A DNA stretch of 46,028 bases from an uncultured Prevotellaceae bacterium (GTDB lineage Bacteria; Bacteroidota; Bacteroidia; Bacteroidales; Bacteroidaceae), in NCBI GenBank assembly GCA_900318815.1, contig ONMA01000028.1, positions 1 to 46,028 on the forward strand. Direction: 5' to 3'. This document shows positions 35,185 through 43,118 of this stretch, piece after piece. The notes under the pieces were generated by a model, which saw only the letters and a list, made by a program, of their open reading frames with translations, made no database searches and was not told the origin of the DNA. The translations under genes and the position numbers were made by a program. How positions within the stretch are numbered: the stretch's first letter is position 1; the number at the start of each line of letters is the position of its first letter.

Positions 35185-36575
35185 AATGCTTCGCCTAATA
35201 ATGTAGCACTGGTAGAGCCTGTAATCTTCACCTGTACTGTTTCACCGATATGATGACGGCCCTTGTCGAAGACCACCATCTTGTTCTGCTCCGTGCGCCC
35301 GCAGAGCTGTTCGCGCGAGCGCTTCGAGAATCCTTCGACGAGCACGTCGAACACACGGTCCTCGTCCTTCTTGTTCTGCTGGGCCGAGATTTCGGTCTGC
35401 AGGGCGATGAGTTCGTTCAGTCGGCGCAGTTTCACCTCTTCGGGAACGTCGTCGGGCAGGTGTTTCGAGGCGTAGGTACCGGGACGCTCCGAGTACTTGA
35501 ACATAAAGGCCGAGTCGTAGCCCACCTCGCGCATCAGCGAGAGACTGAGCTGATAGTCTTCCTCGGTCTCCGAATGATAGCCCACGAAGATGTCGGTCGA
35601 CAGGGCGCAGTCGGGAATGATACGCCGAATGGCGGCCACGCGGTCCAAGTACCACTCGCGGGTGTACTTGCGGTTCATCAACTTCAGTATTCGGTCGCTG
35701 CCGCTCTGCACGGGCAGGTGGATATGCTTGCACACGTTAGGCTCCTCGGCAATCACCCGCAGCGTCTCGTCGCTCATGTCCTTGGGATGACTGGTGGTGA
35801 AGCGGATGCGCATGCCCGGAGCCTCGTGGGCAACGAGGCGAAGCAGTTCTGGAAAAAGTATCTGTTGGAGGGGATTTGAAATCCCCGACTCTCCTTTCTC
35901 CTCTCTCCTCTCTCCTCTATAAGAATTTACATTCTGCCCCAACAGCGTTACCTCCTTGAAACCACGGTCGCGCAGGTCGCGCACTTCGCGCAGGATGCTC
36001 TCCACATCGCGACTGCGCTCACGACCACGGGTATAGGGCACGATGCAATAGTGGCAGAAGTTATTGCAGCCACGCATGATGCTCACGAAGCCGCCTATGC
36101 GGTGGCCCAGCCCGATGCGCTGCGGCACCACGTCGCGATAGGTCTCAGTAGTCGACAGTTCAATATTAATAGCCTTGTGGCCTGTCTCTACCTGTGCAAA
36201 AAGATCGGGCAACGACAAGTAGGCATCGGGACCGGCCACCAGGTCGACGCCGTACTTCTCCAACAGCTCATCCTTCACGCGCTCGGCCATGCAGCCCAGA
36301 ATGCCGATGATGGGTTTCTTGGAAGTCAGAGGGGTTTTACTATCTGACATCCCTCCCTTTTGGGAGGGCTTGGGTAGGCTCTTCAGCGCCTCTATGCGAT
36401 GATAGATCTTCTGCTCGGCATTGTCGCGCACCGAACAGGTATTCAGCAGCACGGCATCAGCCTCGTCAATCAACTCGGTGGTCTCGTAGCCAGCCATCTT
36501 CATCACGCTGGCCACCACCTCCGAGTCGGCCACGTTCATCTGGCAACCGTAGGTCTCAATATACAGTTTTTTCAT
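35181..36575 (-). CDS. miaB: tRNA-2-methylthio-N6-dimethylallyladenosine synthase
   Basis: 464 residues. A radical-SAM enzyme that adds the 2-methylthio group at tRNA A37. The N-terminal UPF0004 domain has ETYGCQMNVADSE, LNTCSVRDNAEQK and LGCMAERVKDELL (Cys cluster 1). The radical-SAM CxxxCxxC is in GCNNFCHYCIVPYTRG (about 170). The C-terminal TRAM domain ends the protein. Two repeat insertions lie in frame: KPSQKGGMSDSKTPLTS (about 70-88), and ERREEKGESGISNPLQ (about 222-237). Both fall in loops where the family is variable in length, and the catalytic motifs are intact. Confidence 0.92.
   Translation of the reverse strand: MKKLYIETYGCQMNVADSEVVASVMKMAGYETTELIDEADAVLLNTCSVRDNAEQKIYHRIEALKSLPKPSQKGGMSDSKTPLTSKKPIIGILGCMAERVKDELLEKYGVDLVAGPDAYLSLPDLFAQVETGHKAINIELSTTETYRDVVPQRIGLGHRIGGFVSIMRGCNNFCHYCIVPYTRGRERSRDVESILREVRDLRDRGFKEVTLLGQNVNSYRGERREEKGESGISNPLQQILFPELLRLVAHEAPGMRIRFTTSHPKDMSDETLRVIAEEPNVCKHIHLPVQSGSDRILKLMNRKYTREWYLDRVAAIRRIIPDCALSTDIFVGYHSETEEDYQLSLSLMREVGYDSAFMFKYSERPGTYASKHLPDDVPEEVKLRRLNELIALQTEISAQQNKKDEDRVFDVLVEGFSKRSREQLCGRTEQNKMVVFDKGRHHIGETVQVKITGSTSATLLGEAL
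35870..35919. repeat. Hairpin plus CTCTCCT tract inserted in miaB
   Basis: GGGGATT (35870-35876) pairs with AATCCCC (35880-35886); a run of CTCTCCTTTCTCCTCT words follows to about 35919. The frame is kept and adds about 16 residues. Confidence 0.65.
36347..36380. repeat. CATCCCTCCC palindromic repeat inserted in miaB
   Basis: CCCTCCC-TTTT-GGGAGGG hairpin with a GCTTGGGTAGGCT tail, almost identical to 33293-33328. It is read in frame as part of LPKPSQKGGMSD. Confidence 0.75.
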
Positions 36576-36590
36576 TCTCCACTCTCTACT

Positions 36591-37268
36591 TTAGAACAGA
36601 TATGAAATGAGAATCTGAACAGCACCTATCTTACCCGAGCCTAACCGCGTTGATTCGCCCGTCTCCAGATCCCATTGCTCAAACACACCCGACTTCGTCA
36701 ACGGCATGTTATAGCACAGCCTGACCAGTACGGTTTCCATAGCGCGGACGCCGATACCAAAGTTCATGCTGAAGACAGGTTTCTTCTCGTTGATCCACTT
36801 ACGCATCATCTGGTGTCCCGTGGTGCTGCCTATACCGAAAGCCATTGTGTGCTCCACCGTTCCCACGTTGATACCCATCTGCGGACCCACAAAGATGAAG
36901 GGCATGGCCACATCGCTGGTTTTAAGACTATAGCTCAAGTTCAGGGGAAACTGCATGCTCACCGACTTGACAGGCTCGCTGCCACCCGACTTCGATGCGG
37001 CTGAGCGATAGTCTAATAGAGCCGACAAGTCGCCGCCAAACCCACCTACCGGGGAGAACAGACTCAGCGTGGGCCCCACCGCGAAGCCTGCCCTGGTCCT
37101 CTCAGTGTAGGGCCTCACGGTGGAGCGCGTCACCGTCATCGTCGTCATGTTCAACCCTGCGGTCACACCAAATTTCAGCTTCGGTGTCCGGTCCACATAC
37201 AGCTGCCCCCATGCCGTTGGTGCAACAGCCAACAGGGCCAACATCATTATTACAATCTTCTTCTTCAT
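36591..37268 (-). CDS. Outer-membrane beta-barrel (porin/PorT-like) protein
   Basis: 225 residues from MKKKIVIMMLALLAVAPTAWG, a signal peptide. The mature part is a small barrel: FGVTAGLNMTTMTV, GFAVGPTLSLFSPVGGFGGDLSALLDY, MQFPLNLSYSLK, and the terminal strand KIGAVQILISYLF ending in aromatic Phe, as expected for insertion by BAM. An in-frame ATG at 37274 is two codons upstream. Function unknown. First gene of the minus-strand run with miaB. Confidence 0.8.
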   Translation of the reverse strand: MKKKIVIMMLALLAVAPTAWGQLYVDRTPKLKFGVTAGLNMTTMTVTRSTVRPYTERTRAGFAVGPTLSLFSPVGGFGGDLSALLDYRSAASKSGGSEPVKSVSMQFPLNLSYSLKTSDVAMPFIFVGPQMGINVGTVEHTMAFGIGSTTGHQMMRKWINEKKPVFSMNFGIGVRAMETVLVRLCYNMPLTKSGVFEQWDLETGESTRLGSGKIGAVQILISYLF

Positions 37269-37292
37269 CGTCATATCATATTAATCAGCGTG

Positions 37293-37300
37293 CAAAGTTA
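37293..37300 (-). promoter_or_regulatory. -7 box of the outer-membrane barrel gene
   Basis: TAACTTTG on the minus strand, 24 bases before the ATG at 37268. Confidence 0.5.
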
Positions 37301-37447
37301 CGGAAAGAATTTGTAAAAGCAAAGCGATTTTGGAAGATTAACGCAATTCGGCCTAAAATAAAGATTAGGCATATCAAGAGAAAAGACTCCCCTTTTTCTC
37401 AAATTATGTTCACAATTTATTATATCCTCCATAATATTTCTGAGTTG

Positions 37448-37481
37448 CGAACATGGAGTTCGTAAAAAATGATTATCTTTG
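37448..37481 (+). promoter_or_regulatory. Operator 1 and promoter of the WYL regulator gene
   Basis: CGAAC-ATGGA-GTTCG (37448-37462), a perfect 5+5 palindrome, begins 26 bases before the -7 box TATCTTTG (37474-37481). It therefore covers the -33 region, where a bound repressor would block RNA polymerase. The ATG follows 21 bases after the -7 box. It is the first of three identically spaced sites. Confidence 0.8.
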
Positions 37482-37502
37482 CACCAAAATTGCGAGAAGG
37501 AT

Positions 37503-38537
37503 ATGGCAACAAACAAGAACGCACTCATACGATACAAGCATTTGGACATGCTCCTGTCTGACCGTCATCACTATTATGACATCAATGATCTGACAGAGAA
37601 AGTGAACGAACTGCTTCAAGACGAAGGATTCCAGACCGTCACCCGCCGCTGTATAGAGAAGGACCTGGTCTATCTGACGGAACGTCCTTTCTGTGCCCCT
37701 ATCAAGCGCTTCAAGCACAACGGCAAGAACTGCGTAACCTACAAGAACCCTTCCTTCTCCATCTTCATGCAGGAGATGAGCCGCGAGGAGCGTCATCTTC
37801 TTCGTGAGGTGCTGAACACCCTCGGTCAGTTCGACGGACTCGACAACTTTGGGTGGCTTGACAAGTTCAAGTCAGGTCTGGGCAATACCCGTCGCCGCCA
37901 GATAATCAGTTTCAGCAACAATCCCTACCTGAAAAACTCCAACCTGCTGGGCACACTCTTCGACCTCATTTCTAACGAGGTGGTCATCCGTCTGTCCTAC
38001 CACACCTTCGCAGACCCCACCGTCTGCAGCATCGCTTTCCACCCTTACCTCCTGAAGCAGTACAACGACCGTTGGTTTCTCCTCGGTGCCGCCGACGATG
38101 ACGGGAAAAACCTCACCTTCGCCCTTGACCGCATCGACGAGGTAGCCCCGTTGCCCGAAAAGAAATATGCCACCTGCCCCGGCAACCTCTCCGACCGTTT
38201 CGAGGATATTGTGGGCGTGACCCTCTACGAAGACCGCCCCATAGAGCACATCGTGTTTTGGGCAAGCGATGCCTCCAAGGATTACATCACGACAAAGCCT
38301 ATCCACGAATCACAGACATCCATAAAGGGTGAGGCAGAAAACAAACTGCGTGGGAAATACCCCCAGCTTGATGGCGGCGCATTCTTCTCCATCGACTGCA
38401 TACAAAATTATGAACTAATCCGCGAACTCTGCTCGTTTGGAAAAGAACTGATAGTGCTGGAACCATCAAGTATCAGAGACGAGGCTTTCAAACGTATTTC
38501 GATGATGGTAGATAAATATTTGAGAATACGAACATAG
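37503..38537 (+). CDS. WYL domain transcriptional regulator of the retron island
   Basis: 344 residues. N-terminal winged-helix domain (ALIRYKHLDMLLSDRHHYYDINDLTEKVNELL...QTVTRRCIEKDLVYL), then the WYL domain: VIRLSYHTFADP, SIAFHPYLLKQYNDRWFLLGA (the WYL motif is here RWFLLG) and a C-terminal WCX-like extension. WYL repressors such as CapW and BrxR sit beside phage-defence operons and bind palindromes. Here the palindrome recurs at its own promoter and at the two following promoters, so autoregulation and control of the island are inferred. The ATG at 37503 is used because a longer frame begins within the -7 box. Confidence 0.85.
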   Translation: MATNKNALIRYKHLDMLLSDRHHYYDINDLTEKVNELLQDEGFQTVTRRCIEKDLVYLTERPFCAPIKRFKHNGKNCVTYKNPSFSIFMQEMSREERHLLREVLNTLGQFDGLDNFGWLDKFKSGLGNTRRRQIISFSNNPYLKNSNLLGTLFDLISNEVVIRLSYHTFADPTVCSIAFHPYLLKQYNDRWFLLGAADDDGKNLTFALDRIDEVAPLPEKKYATCPGNLSDRFEDIVGVTLYEDRPIEHIVFWASDASKDYITTKPIHESQTSIKGEAENKLRGKYPQLDGGAFFSIDCIQNYELIRELCSFGKELIVLEPSSIRDEAFKRISMMVDKYLRIRT

Positions 38538-38562
38538 TGTTCGCGATTTGTATCTAAATTTG
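38529..38562 (+). promoter_or_regulatory. Operator 2 and promoter of the WG-repeat gene
   Basis: CGAAC-ATAGT-GTTCG (38529-38543), a perfect palindrome overlapping the stop codon of the WYL gene, again 26 bases before the -7 box TAAATTTG (38555-38562). Confidence 0.8.
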
Positions 38563-38583
38563 CATCGTAAAAATATTGAAGTT

Positions 38584-39423
38584 ATGACAGACAAAGACTT
38601 ACAAAGAGGTGTATTAGCAGCAAACTGGGCTCAATTAGTTGAGGACAATGCATATTTCATTGTTCCTCCACAAAAATATAATGTTCGAAATGACGAACGT
38701 CTTCTTATTCCCATAATACGAAATCATAAGATAGGTTTTGTTAATCAACTGGCTATTCCTGTGGTAGAGCCAAAATATGACATCTTCAATGGAAATGTGA
38801 TGGCCGAAACTGACTTTGTGAAAGTTGGAATGAGATATTCGTATGGTTATTCACGAGCAAATGGTGAGGTTCAGACGTATGACAGGTATAAATGGGGACT
38901 ATTAGATTCAAAAGGTAAAACTGTTTTAGAATGCAATTTTGCCAGCATATCAATATCTGATGACAAGGAACTTTTTTCATTGAAAAGCTATGATAATGGT
39001 TATTGTGTCGTAAATCATAATGGAAACATTGTTATTCCTTATGGTGAATACGCCATAATTGATGGTTTTACAAATGGATATGCACGAGTTAAAAAGAATA
39101 GAAAATATGGAATTGTAAACACCAAGGGACAGATTGTACTTCCAGTAGAGTATGACAATATTTGGAGTTTCTACCAAAGAACCGAACTTAGATCAACTCG
39201 AATAATTATGAAAGGCATGGATAACCTTAGATTTAATTTCGCTACTGGAAAATTGAATGAGCCTAATATAAACCATATTCGCCAATATAATACAAATGAT
39301 GACTATGGCAGGCATTATGGTGAATACGCTGGCACTTATGCCCAAGATGTGGCGGGTTATAGCGATGATGTTATTAACGACGCTTTCGACGGTGAACCAG
39401 ATGCGTATTGGAACATTGATTAA
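38584..39423 (+). CDS. WG-repeat protein
   Basis: 279 residues from MTDKDLQRGVLAANW. At least two WG-type repeats are seen (KWGLLDSKGKTVLECNF near 110; KYGIVNTKGQIVLPVEYDNIW near 180), plus a degenerate one at about 50 (KIGFVNQLAIPVVEPKYD). WG repeats form beta-propeller-like or solenoid surfaces for binding partners. The C-terminus is acidic (DAFDGEPDAYWNID). There is no signal peptide, so it is probably cytoplasmic. AT-rich codons, unlike the genes to the left. The shared operator ties it to the retron; its role there is unknown. Confidence 0.8.
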   Translation: MTDKDLQRGVLAANWAQLVEDNAYFIVPPQKYNVRNDERLLIPIIRNHKIGFVNQLAIPVVEPKYDIFNGNVMAETDFVKVGMRYSYGYSRANGEVQTYDRYKWGLLDSKGKTVLECNFASISISDDKELFSLKSYDNGYCVVNHNGNIVIPYGEYAIIDGFTNGYARVKKNRKYGIVNTKGQIVLPVEYDNIWSFYQRTELRSTRIIMKGMDNLRFNFATGKLNEPNINHIRQYNTNDDYGRHYGEYAGTYAQDVAGYSDDVINDAFDGEPDAYWNID

Positions 39424-39438
39424 AAAAAGTTTCACTTG

Positions 39439-39472
39439 CGAACATAGGTTTCGAAAATAAATTGTACCTTTG
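39439..39472 (+). promoter_or_regulatory. Operator 3 and promoter of the retron transcript
   Basis: CGAAC-ATAGG-TTTCG (39439-39453), one mismatch from perfect, again 26 bases before the -7 box TACCTTTG (39465-39472). Transcription would begin near 39479, just before the outer arm of the non-coding leader. Confidence 0.8.
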
Positions 39473-39484
39473 CATCGAAAAAAG

Positions 39485-39695
39485 AAAACAGGCGGTCTTT
39501 GAGGTTGTTGCACATAACAAATTTTGACTCTGGTCCGACGTGTGTCGGATGTCATTCTTCTAAAAAAAGAATTGATAACCCAACGTTATATTTTATTACA
39601 GTCATAGACTGATTTATACGTATATCGTTTACGCTTACGCTATATTTATAAAAACAAAGAAAAACGTTTGTGCATGACTGAGAAGACCGCCGTTT
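39485..39695 (+). ncRNA. Candidate retron ncRNA (msr-msd)
   Basis: A gene-free, promoter-driven leader of about 210 bases directly before the reverse transcriptase gene. Its ends pair: GGCGGTCTT (39491-39499, a1) with AAGACCGCC (39683-39691, a2), and 4 more pairs follow past a single bulged A (39486-39489 with 39692-39695). The msr side has two stem-loops: TCCGAC-GTGT-GTCGGA (39534-39549), and ATTCTT/AAGAAT (39554-39572). The msd side is framed by CAGTCAT (39599-39605) and ATGACTG (39674-39680), three bases from a2, and encloses an AT-rich hairpin (39613-39652). This is the standard retron order. The branching G is probably just after a1 (for example G39501), an inference. Confidence 0.8.
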
Positions 39696-39704
39696 ATATT
39701 TGAA

Positions 39705-41387
39705 ATGGAGAAACAAGATATATATACAAGGGCACAATCATTAAAAACGGTTGAGGATTTGGCCAAACTCCTTAATGAAATCAAACTTGATGAGTTTGGT
39801 TCGGCTAAATATAAGATAACGGACGAGCAACTTCTCCATTTTGCGAATGTGAAAATCCCTAAGCGATACAAGACATTCCAGATAAGGAAGAAGAGCGGTG
39901 GATTGAGAGAGATTAATGCCCCTTGCTATCAACTGGGAATACTTCTATATATTATTAATATTGTCTTAAAGGCCATCTATGTCCCCAGCCCTTCTGTGAT
40001 GGGGTTCACTGAGGGCCGTTCGGTGGTGGACAATGCTAAAATGCACGTCGGTCATCATTACGTCTTTAATATTGACCTGAAAAACTTCTTCCCTTCCATC
40101 CCGCAGGCACGGGTATGGGCACGCCTTCAGCTTCCTCCTTTTAATTTCACGAAAGAGATAGCCAATGTCATTGCAGGGCTTTGCTGCCATACAGATGCAG
40201 AAAAGAACGCTTGTGTGCTTCCGCAAGGTGCAGCCACCTCCCCGCTTCTGACGAATGCGATATGCGACAAGCTGGACAGAAGAATGAGAGGCGTTGCCAA
40301 AAGATTCGGACTGCACTATAGCCGCTATGCGGACGACATGACGTTCTCCAGCATGCATAATGTGTATCAGGAAAACAGCGATTTCCGCTTAGAGATAAAG
40401 CGCATCATCGAGGAACAAGGATTTACCATGAATGATGATAAGACCCGCTTGCTGCGTGATGGCGCAAGGCAGGAAGTAACAGGATTGACTGTAAATAGCA
40501 TTGTCAATGTCTCAAGGAAATACATAAGCGACCTTCGTTGGCTATTGCATCTATGGGAAACGGAAGGCTATGCCAAAGCCTACAGTAAGTTCTACCCCAA
40601 GTACAAGAAAGAAAAGGGCTATATAAAGAAAGGTGAACCGGTGATGGAAAACGTCATTGGCGGAAAACTTAATTATCTCCGTATGGTGAGAGGGACAAAC
40701 AATGTCGCCTATCAGAAACTGCAAGCGAGATACGACAAGCTCCAACAGCTCATTTTTGTAGACAACGAGACTGATAGCAAGACTTCATACGTCTATGTGC
40801 AGCCGTACAAGATGGTGGATTTCATTGCAGACTTCTCAACCACGGTCACATTGGAAATCACTCCCAAAAAGAAACTTGTCGGTAAGTGCGTCCTTGCTGG
40901 TATGGACAAAATCATCCCGGTTAGCAAATCTACGCAAAAAGCTCTTTGCCCTGATATTGAGTCGAAAGAGCCTGGGCAGGTTGTCGTATCGGAGAAACTA
41001 AGCAATTGTTTTGTGACGCTGTGCCGGTCAAAGGGGAAAAACTTCTGGCTGATTACTGAGTTCGAACCTAAGCGCTCAAAGTGCTTAAGCATCCAAAATG
41101 CTAATGTAGACATAGACAAACTGCTTGAAATATGGGATAAGCAGGGAATGGAAGAAGCTGTTAGTGCTTTCCAGTCTTGTTTAGCTGGGGATAACCCTTT
41201 TGTGGATGTCATGATCAATGAGGAAAAGAAAAACGACTCGCAGAGTAAAAAGGCAAAGATAATCTCAGATGCAAAAGGAGGGAAGCGATTGTTCGGTCAG
41301 TCTAAGGAACTATTGGTGGCTGCCGACTTTTTCAGTAGCTTGGAAGACATAGATGGAGAAGCTATACCCGTCGAATTTGAACTTTAA
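39705..41387 (+). CDS. Retron reverse transcriptase with C-terminal extension
   Basis: 560 residues. The RT copies part of the upstream ncRNA into multicopy single-stranded DNA linked to the RNA. Palm and fingers: FQIRKKSGGLREINAP (RT1), the retron-specific NAKMH (NAxxH, 110-114), VFNIDLKNFFPSIP with catalytic Asp, LPQGAATSPLLTN (RT4), RYADDMTF (catalytic YADD at 208-211), and the VTG motif at 258-260 (EVTGLTVNS), thought to read the msr. Typical retron RTs have about 320 residues. Here the last ~220, after about 340, form an unrecognised domain with beta-rich (YKMVDFIADFSTTVTLEITPKKKLVGKC) and charged segments. No maturase or endonuclease domain, so not a group II intron protein. Confidence 0.92.
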   Translation: MEKQDIYTRAQSLKTVEDLAKLLNEIKLDEFGSAKYKITDEQLLHFANVKIPKRYKTFQIRKKSGGLREINAPCYQLGILLYIINIVLKAIYVPSPSVMGFTEGRSVVDNAKMHVGHHYVFNIDLKNFFPSIPQARVWARLQLPPFNFTKEIANVIAGLCCHTDAEKNACVLPQGAATSPLLTNAICDKLDRRMRGVAKRFGLHYSRYADDMTFSSMHNVYQENSDFRLEIKRIIEEQGFTMNDDKTRLLRDGARQEVTGLTVNSIVNVSRKYISDLRWLLHLWETEGYAKAYSKFYPKYKKEKGYIKKGEPVMENVIGGKLNYLRMVRGTNNVAYQKLQARYDKLQQLIFVDNETDSKTSYVYVQPYKMVDFIADFSTTVTLEITPKKKLVGKCVLAGMDKIIPVSKSTQKALCPDIESKEPGQVVVSEKLSNCFVTLCRSKGKNFWLITEFEPKRSKCLSIQNANVDIDKLLEIWDKQGMEEAVSAFQSCLAGDNPFVDVMINEEKKNDSQSKKAKIISDAKGGKRLFGQSKELLVAADFFSSLEDIDGEAIPVEFEL

Positions 41388-41406
41388 ATATGAGGAAAGG
41401 TGTGAA

Positions 41407-42414
41407 ATGGAACAGAAACAACTGCAAGAATTTATATATTTCTTTACTCATAACAAGAGTTTGACAAGGGCACAACAAAAAATGCGGGATGCGCTCTTGG
41501 CAAGGGACTTAGATAAAAAGGGAGATGTAACGCTTCCGTCTGTAAATCCACCTTCAACCACAATACATGCTCCAAAAGAAACTGCTACTTTTCTGTCTTT
41601 ATTCAATAGAAGAGAAGGGTTCAAATATCTTACTCACAACTATGACAATAACAGCATGAAACTAACTGACATGCTGCAACAAGTCAAGGATGTATATGTA
41701 GAAGGTAAAAGAGGAAAAAATCTACCTCTTTCATTAAAAGCATTACTCAACAATTTTATCACTGGTGGAGCTTGGTTTGATGCTGAAGGGAAAAAATGCA
41801 CTGATGGTTATGGTAATCCAAAGTGGATTAGTTGGTCATCGAATAATGAAGGAAGACATCCTATTACCGATTTGGGGGGTATGGAAAAAACTATTCAACG
41901 ATTCCGGCATACAGTCCGGGTCGTTGCACCGGATTTGGAAGATATTATAAAGAAAATTACAGAAAGATTCCCATCATTGAACTTCACTCTCAAGAATTTG
42001 GATAAGGCAGATTTTTATACTAATGTCTTTGTCCTTAACTCAAGACTTGCAGAGATTGTCAAGGATTTACATGACCACGAAAATCAAGAGCATCATGACA
42101 TACAAGTAGAATATTCTCTCGATATTTCAGAAGACTTCTTTATGATGCATTCTATACGCATTTCCCATATAGACTCATACTCTCCTAAATCAATCGAAGA
42201 TGTCATACGAAAATTTGACTCTACGGGGGGATTCTTTTATGAGAATGCAGAGAAGCTGAAAGGCTATTGTAATTGGTCTGTAGAATCATTGTGGGATGGG
42301 AAACCATTTCGTTGGAACATTTTAGATGATACCGGGCGTGATAGAATTGAAGTGATAGAAGCTGCAAACTTAACAGGCTTTACACATATCTTAACATATT
42401 ATCAAAAAGACTGA
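41407..42414 (+). CDS. Unrecognised retron-linked protein, possibly degenerate histidine-kinase-like
   Basis: 335 residues from MEQKQLQEFIYFF, 19 bases after the RT stop (an upstream in-frame ATG at 41353 lies inside the RT gene). I do not recognise a family with confidence. What is seen: helical N-terminus; a segment GGMEKTIQRFRHTVRVVAPDLE resembling a DHp helix with a central His; then alternating strands and helices (IQVEYSLDISEDFFMMHSIRISHID) and a C-terminal GFTHILTYY strand as at the end of many HATPase folds. No clear N, G1 or G2 boxes, so ATP binding is doubtful. Partnership with the two receiver-type proteins downstream would fit a phospho-relay or pseudo-relay. It overlaps the next gene by one base (TGATG). 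Confidence 0.6.
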   Translation: MEQKQLQEFIYFFTHNKSLTRAQQKMRDALLARDLDKKGDVTLPSVNPPSTTIHAPKETATFLSLFNRREGFKYLTHNYDNNSMKLTDMLQQVKDVYVEGKRGKNLPLSLKALLNNFITGGAWFDAEGKKCTDGYGNPKWISWSSNNEGRHPITDLGGMEKTIQRFRHTVRVVAPDLEDIIKKITERFPSLNFTLKNLDKADFYTNVFVLNSRLAEIVKDLHDHENQEHHDIQVEYSLDISEDFFMMHSIRISHIDSYSPKSIEDVIRKFDSTGGFFYENAEKLKGYCNWSVESLWDGKPFRWNILDDTGRDRIEVIEAANLTGFTHILTYYQKD

Positions 42415-43118
42415 TGAACAAGATATACTTAATTGACGATAACGTAGACGGGAATCGCCAAAAATATGGTGGTGGCTTTGTAGATGATGGCATGTGTCAA
42501 GACGTTCTAACTGCTATTGATAAATTGTCACCGTCTGATGATTTGAGTTTTGTGAACAATGCCTCTTGTGTCTTGCTTCATAAATCGTTGGAAGACTATG
42601 TTGACGGGCAATTTCACGATGACAGCCACAAAGTTGTTTCTATATTAAGGCAAATTCCTGAACTGGGTAAAGACATACCTTTGGTATGGTTTAGCGATGG
42701 TGATACTTTAGACATTGGAGACTACAGAGGTAATACGATTTACAGTTTAAGTAAACGCGTTTTTTATGGTCGCTTGGAGCCGTTTGTCATTCATTATCAG
42801 AAAACAGGGGAAATAGAACTCAAAATATTAGCATACGGAAAAAATTACACGATATATCTTGTTGATAGGGCAGCAACAATTCTTTTTACCCGGTTGCAAG
42901 AATTAGCGAATGATGAAAAATTGTTAGCGTCAAAGGTCCTTTGTGAAGAAATGGAACAAATTGTTTCTATGTCACAGCCTGCGATTGGTAAAAGCTATAA
43001 AGAACTGGTCATTGATTTACAAATGCATCCCATCACAGTACGGGAGTTTAAACAACAAATAAATAACATATTAGACAGTTTCCAAGACTATGGCAAAAAC
43101 TATTATACTTGGAAGTAG
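42414..43118 (+). CDS. Pseudo-receiver-like protein
   Basis: 234 residues. It begins NKIYLIDDN, as receiver domains do with the acidic pair, followed by strands CVLLHKSLEDY and PLVWFSDGD and a conserved-type Lys (SLSKRVFY). At the expected phospho-acceptor position the Asp is replaced (VLLHKS), and Ser stands for the Thr. So it looks like a receiver fold that is not phosphorylated in the normal way. The C-terminal half (about 140-234) is helical with no recognised domain. Coupled to both neighbours (1-base and 29-base overlaps). Confidence 0.65.
   Translation: MNKIYLIDDNVDGNRQKYGGGFVDDGMCQDVLTAIDKLSPSDDLSFVNNASCVLLHKSLEDYVDGQFHDDSHKVVSILRQIPELGKDIPLVWFSDGDTLDIGDYRGNTIYSLSKRVFYGRLEPFVIHYQKTGEIELKILAYGKNYTIYLVDRAATILFTRLQELANDEKLLASKVLCEEMEQIVSMSQPAIGKSYKELVIDLQMHPITVREFKQQINNILDSFQDYGKNYYTWK

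Noticed and set aside
39193-39737. Minus-strand frames of 61-120 residues over the WG gene end and the ncRNA
   Set aside because: They run through the operator, promoter and structured leader on the other strand and lack features; not supported as genes.
39705-41387. RT as group II intron protein or diversity-generating retroelement RT
   Set aside because: No maturase/HNH domain or intron structure, no VR/TR pair or target gene seen; the NAxxH and VTG motifs and the upstream a1/a2 point to a retron.
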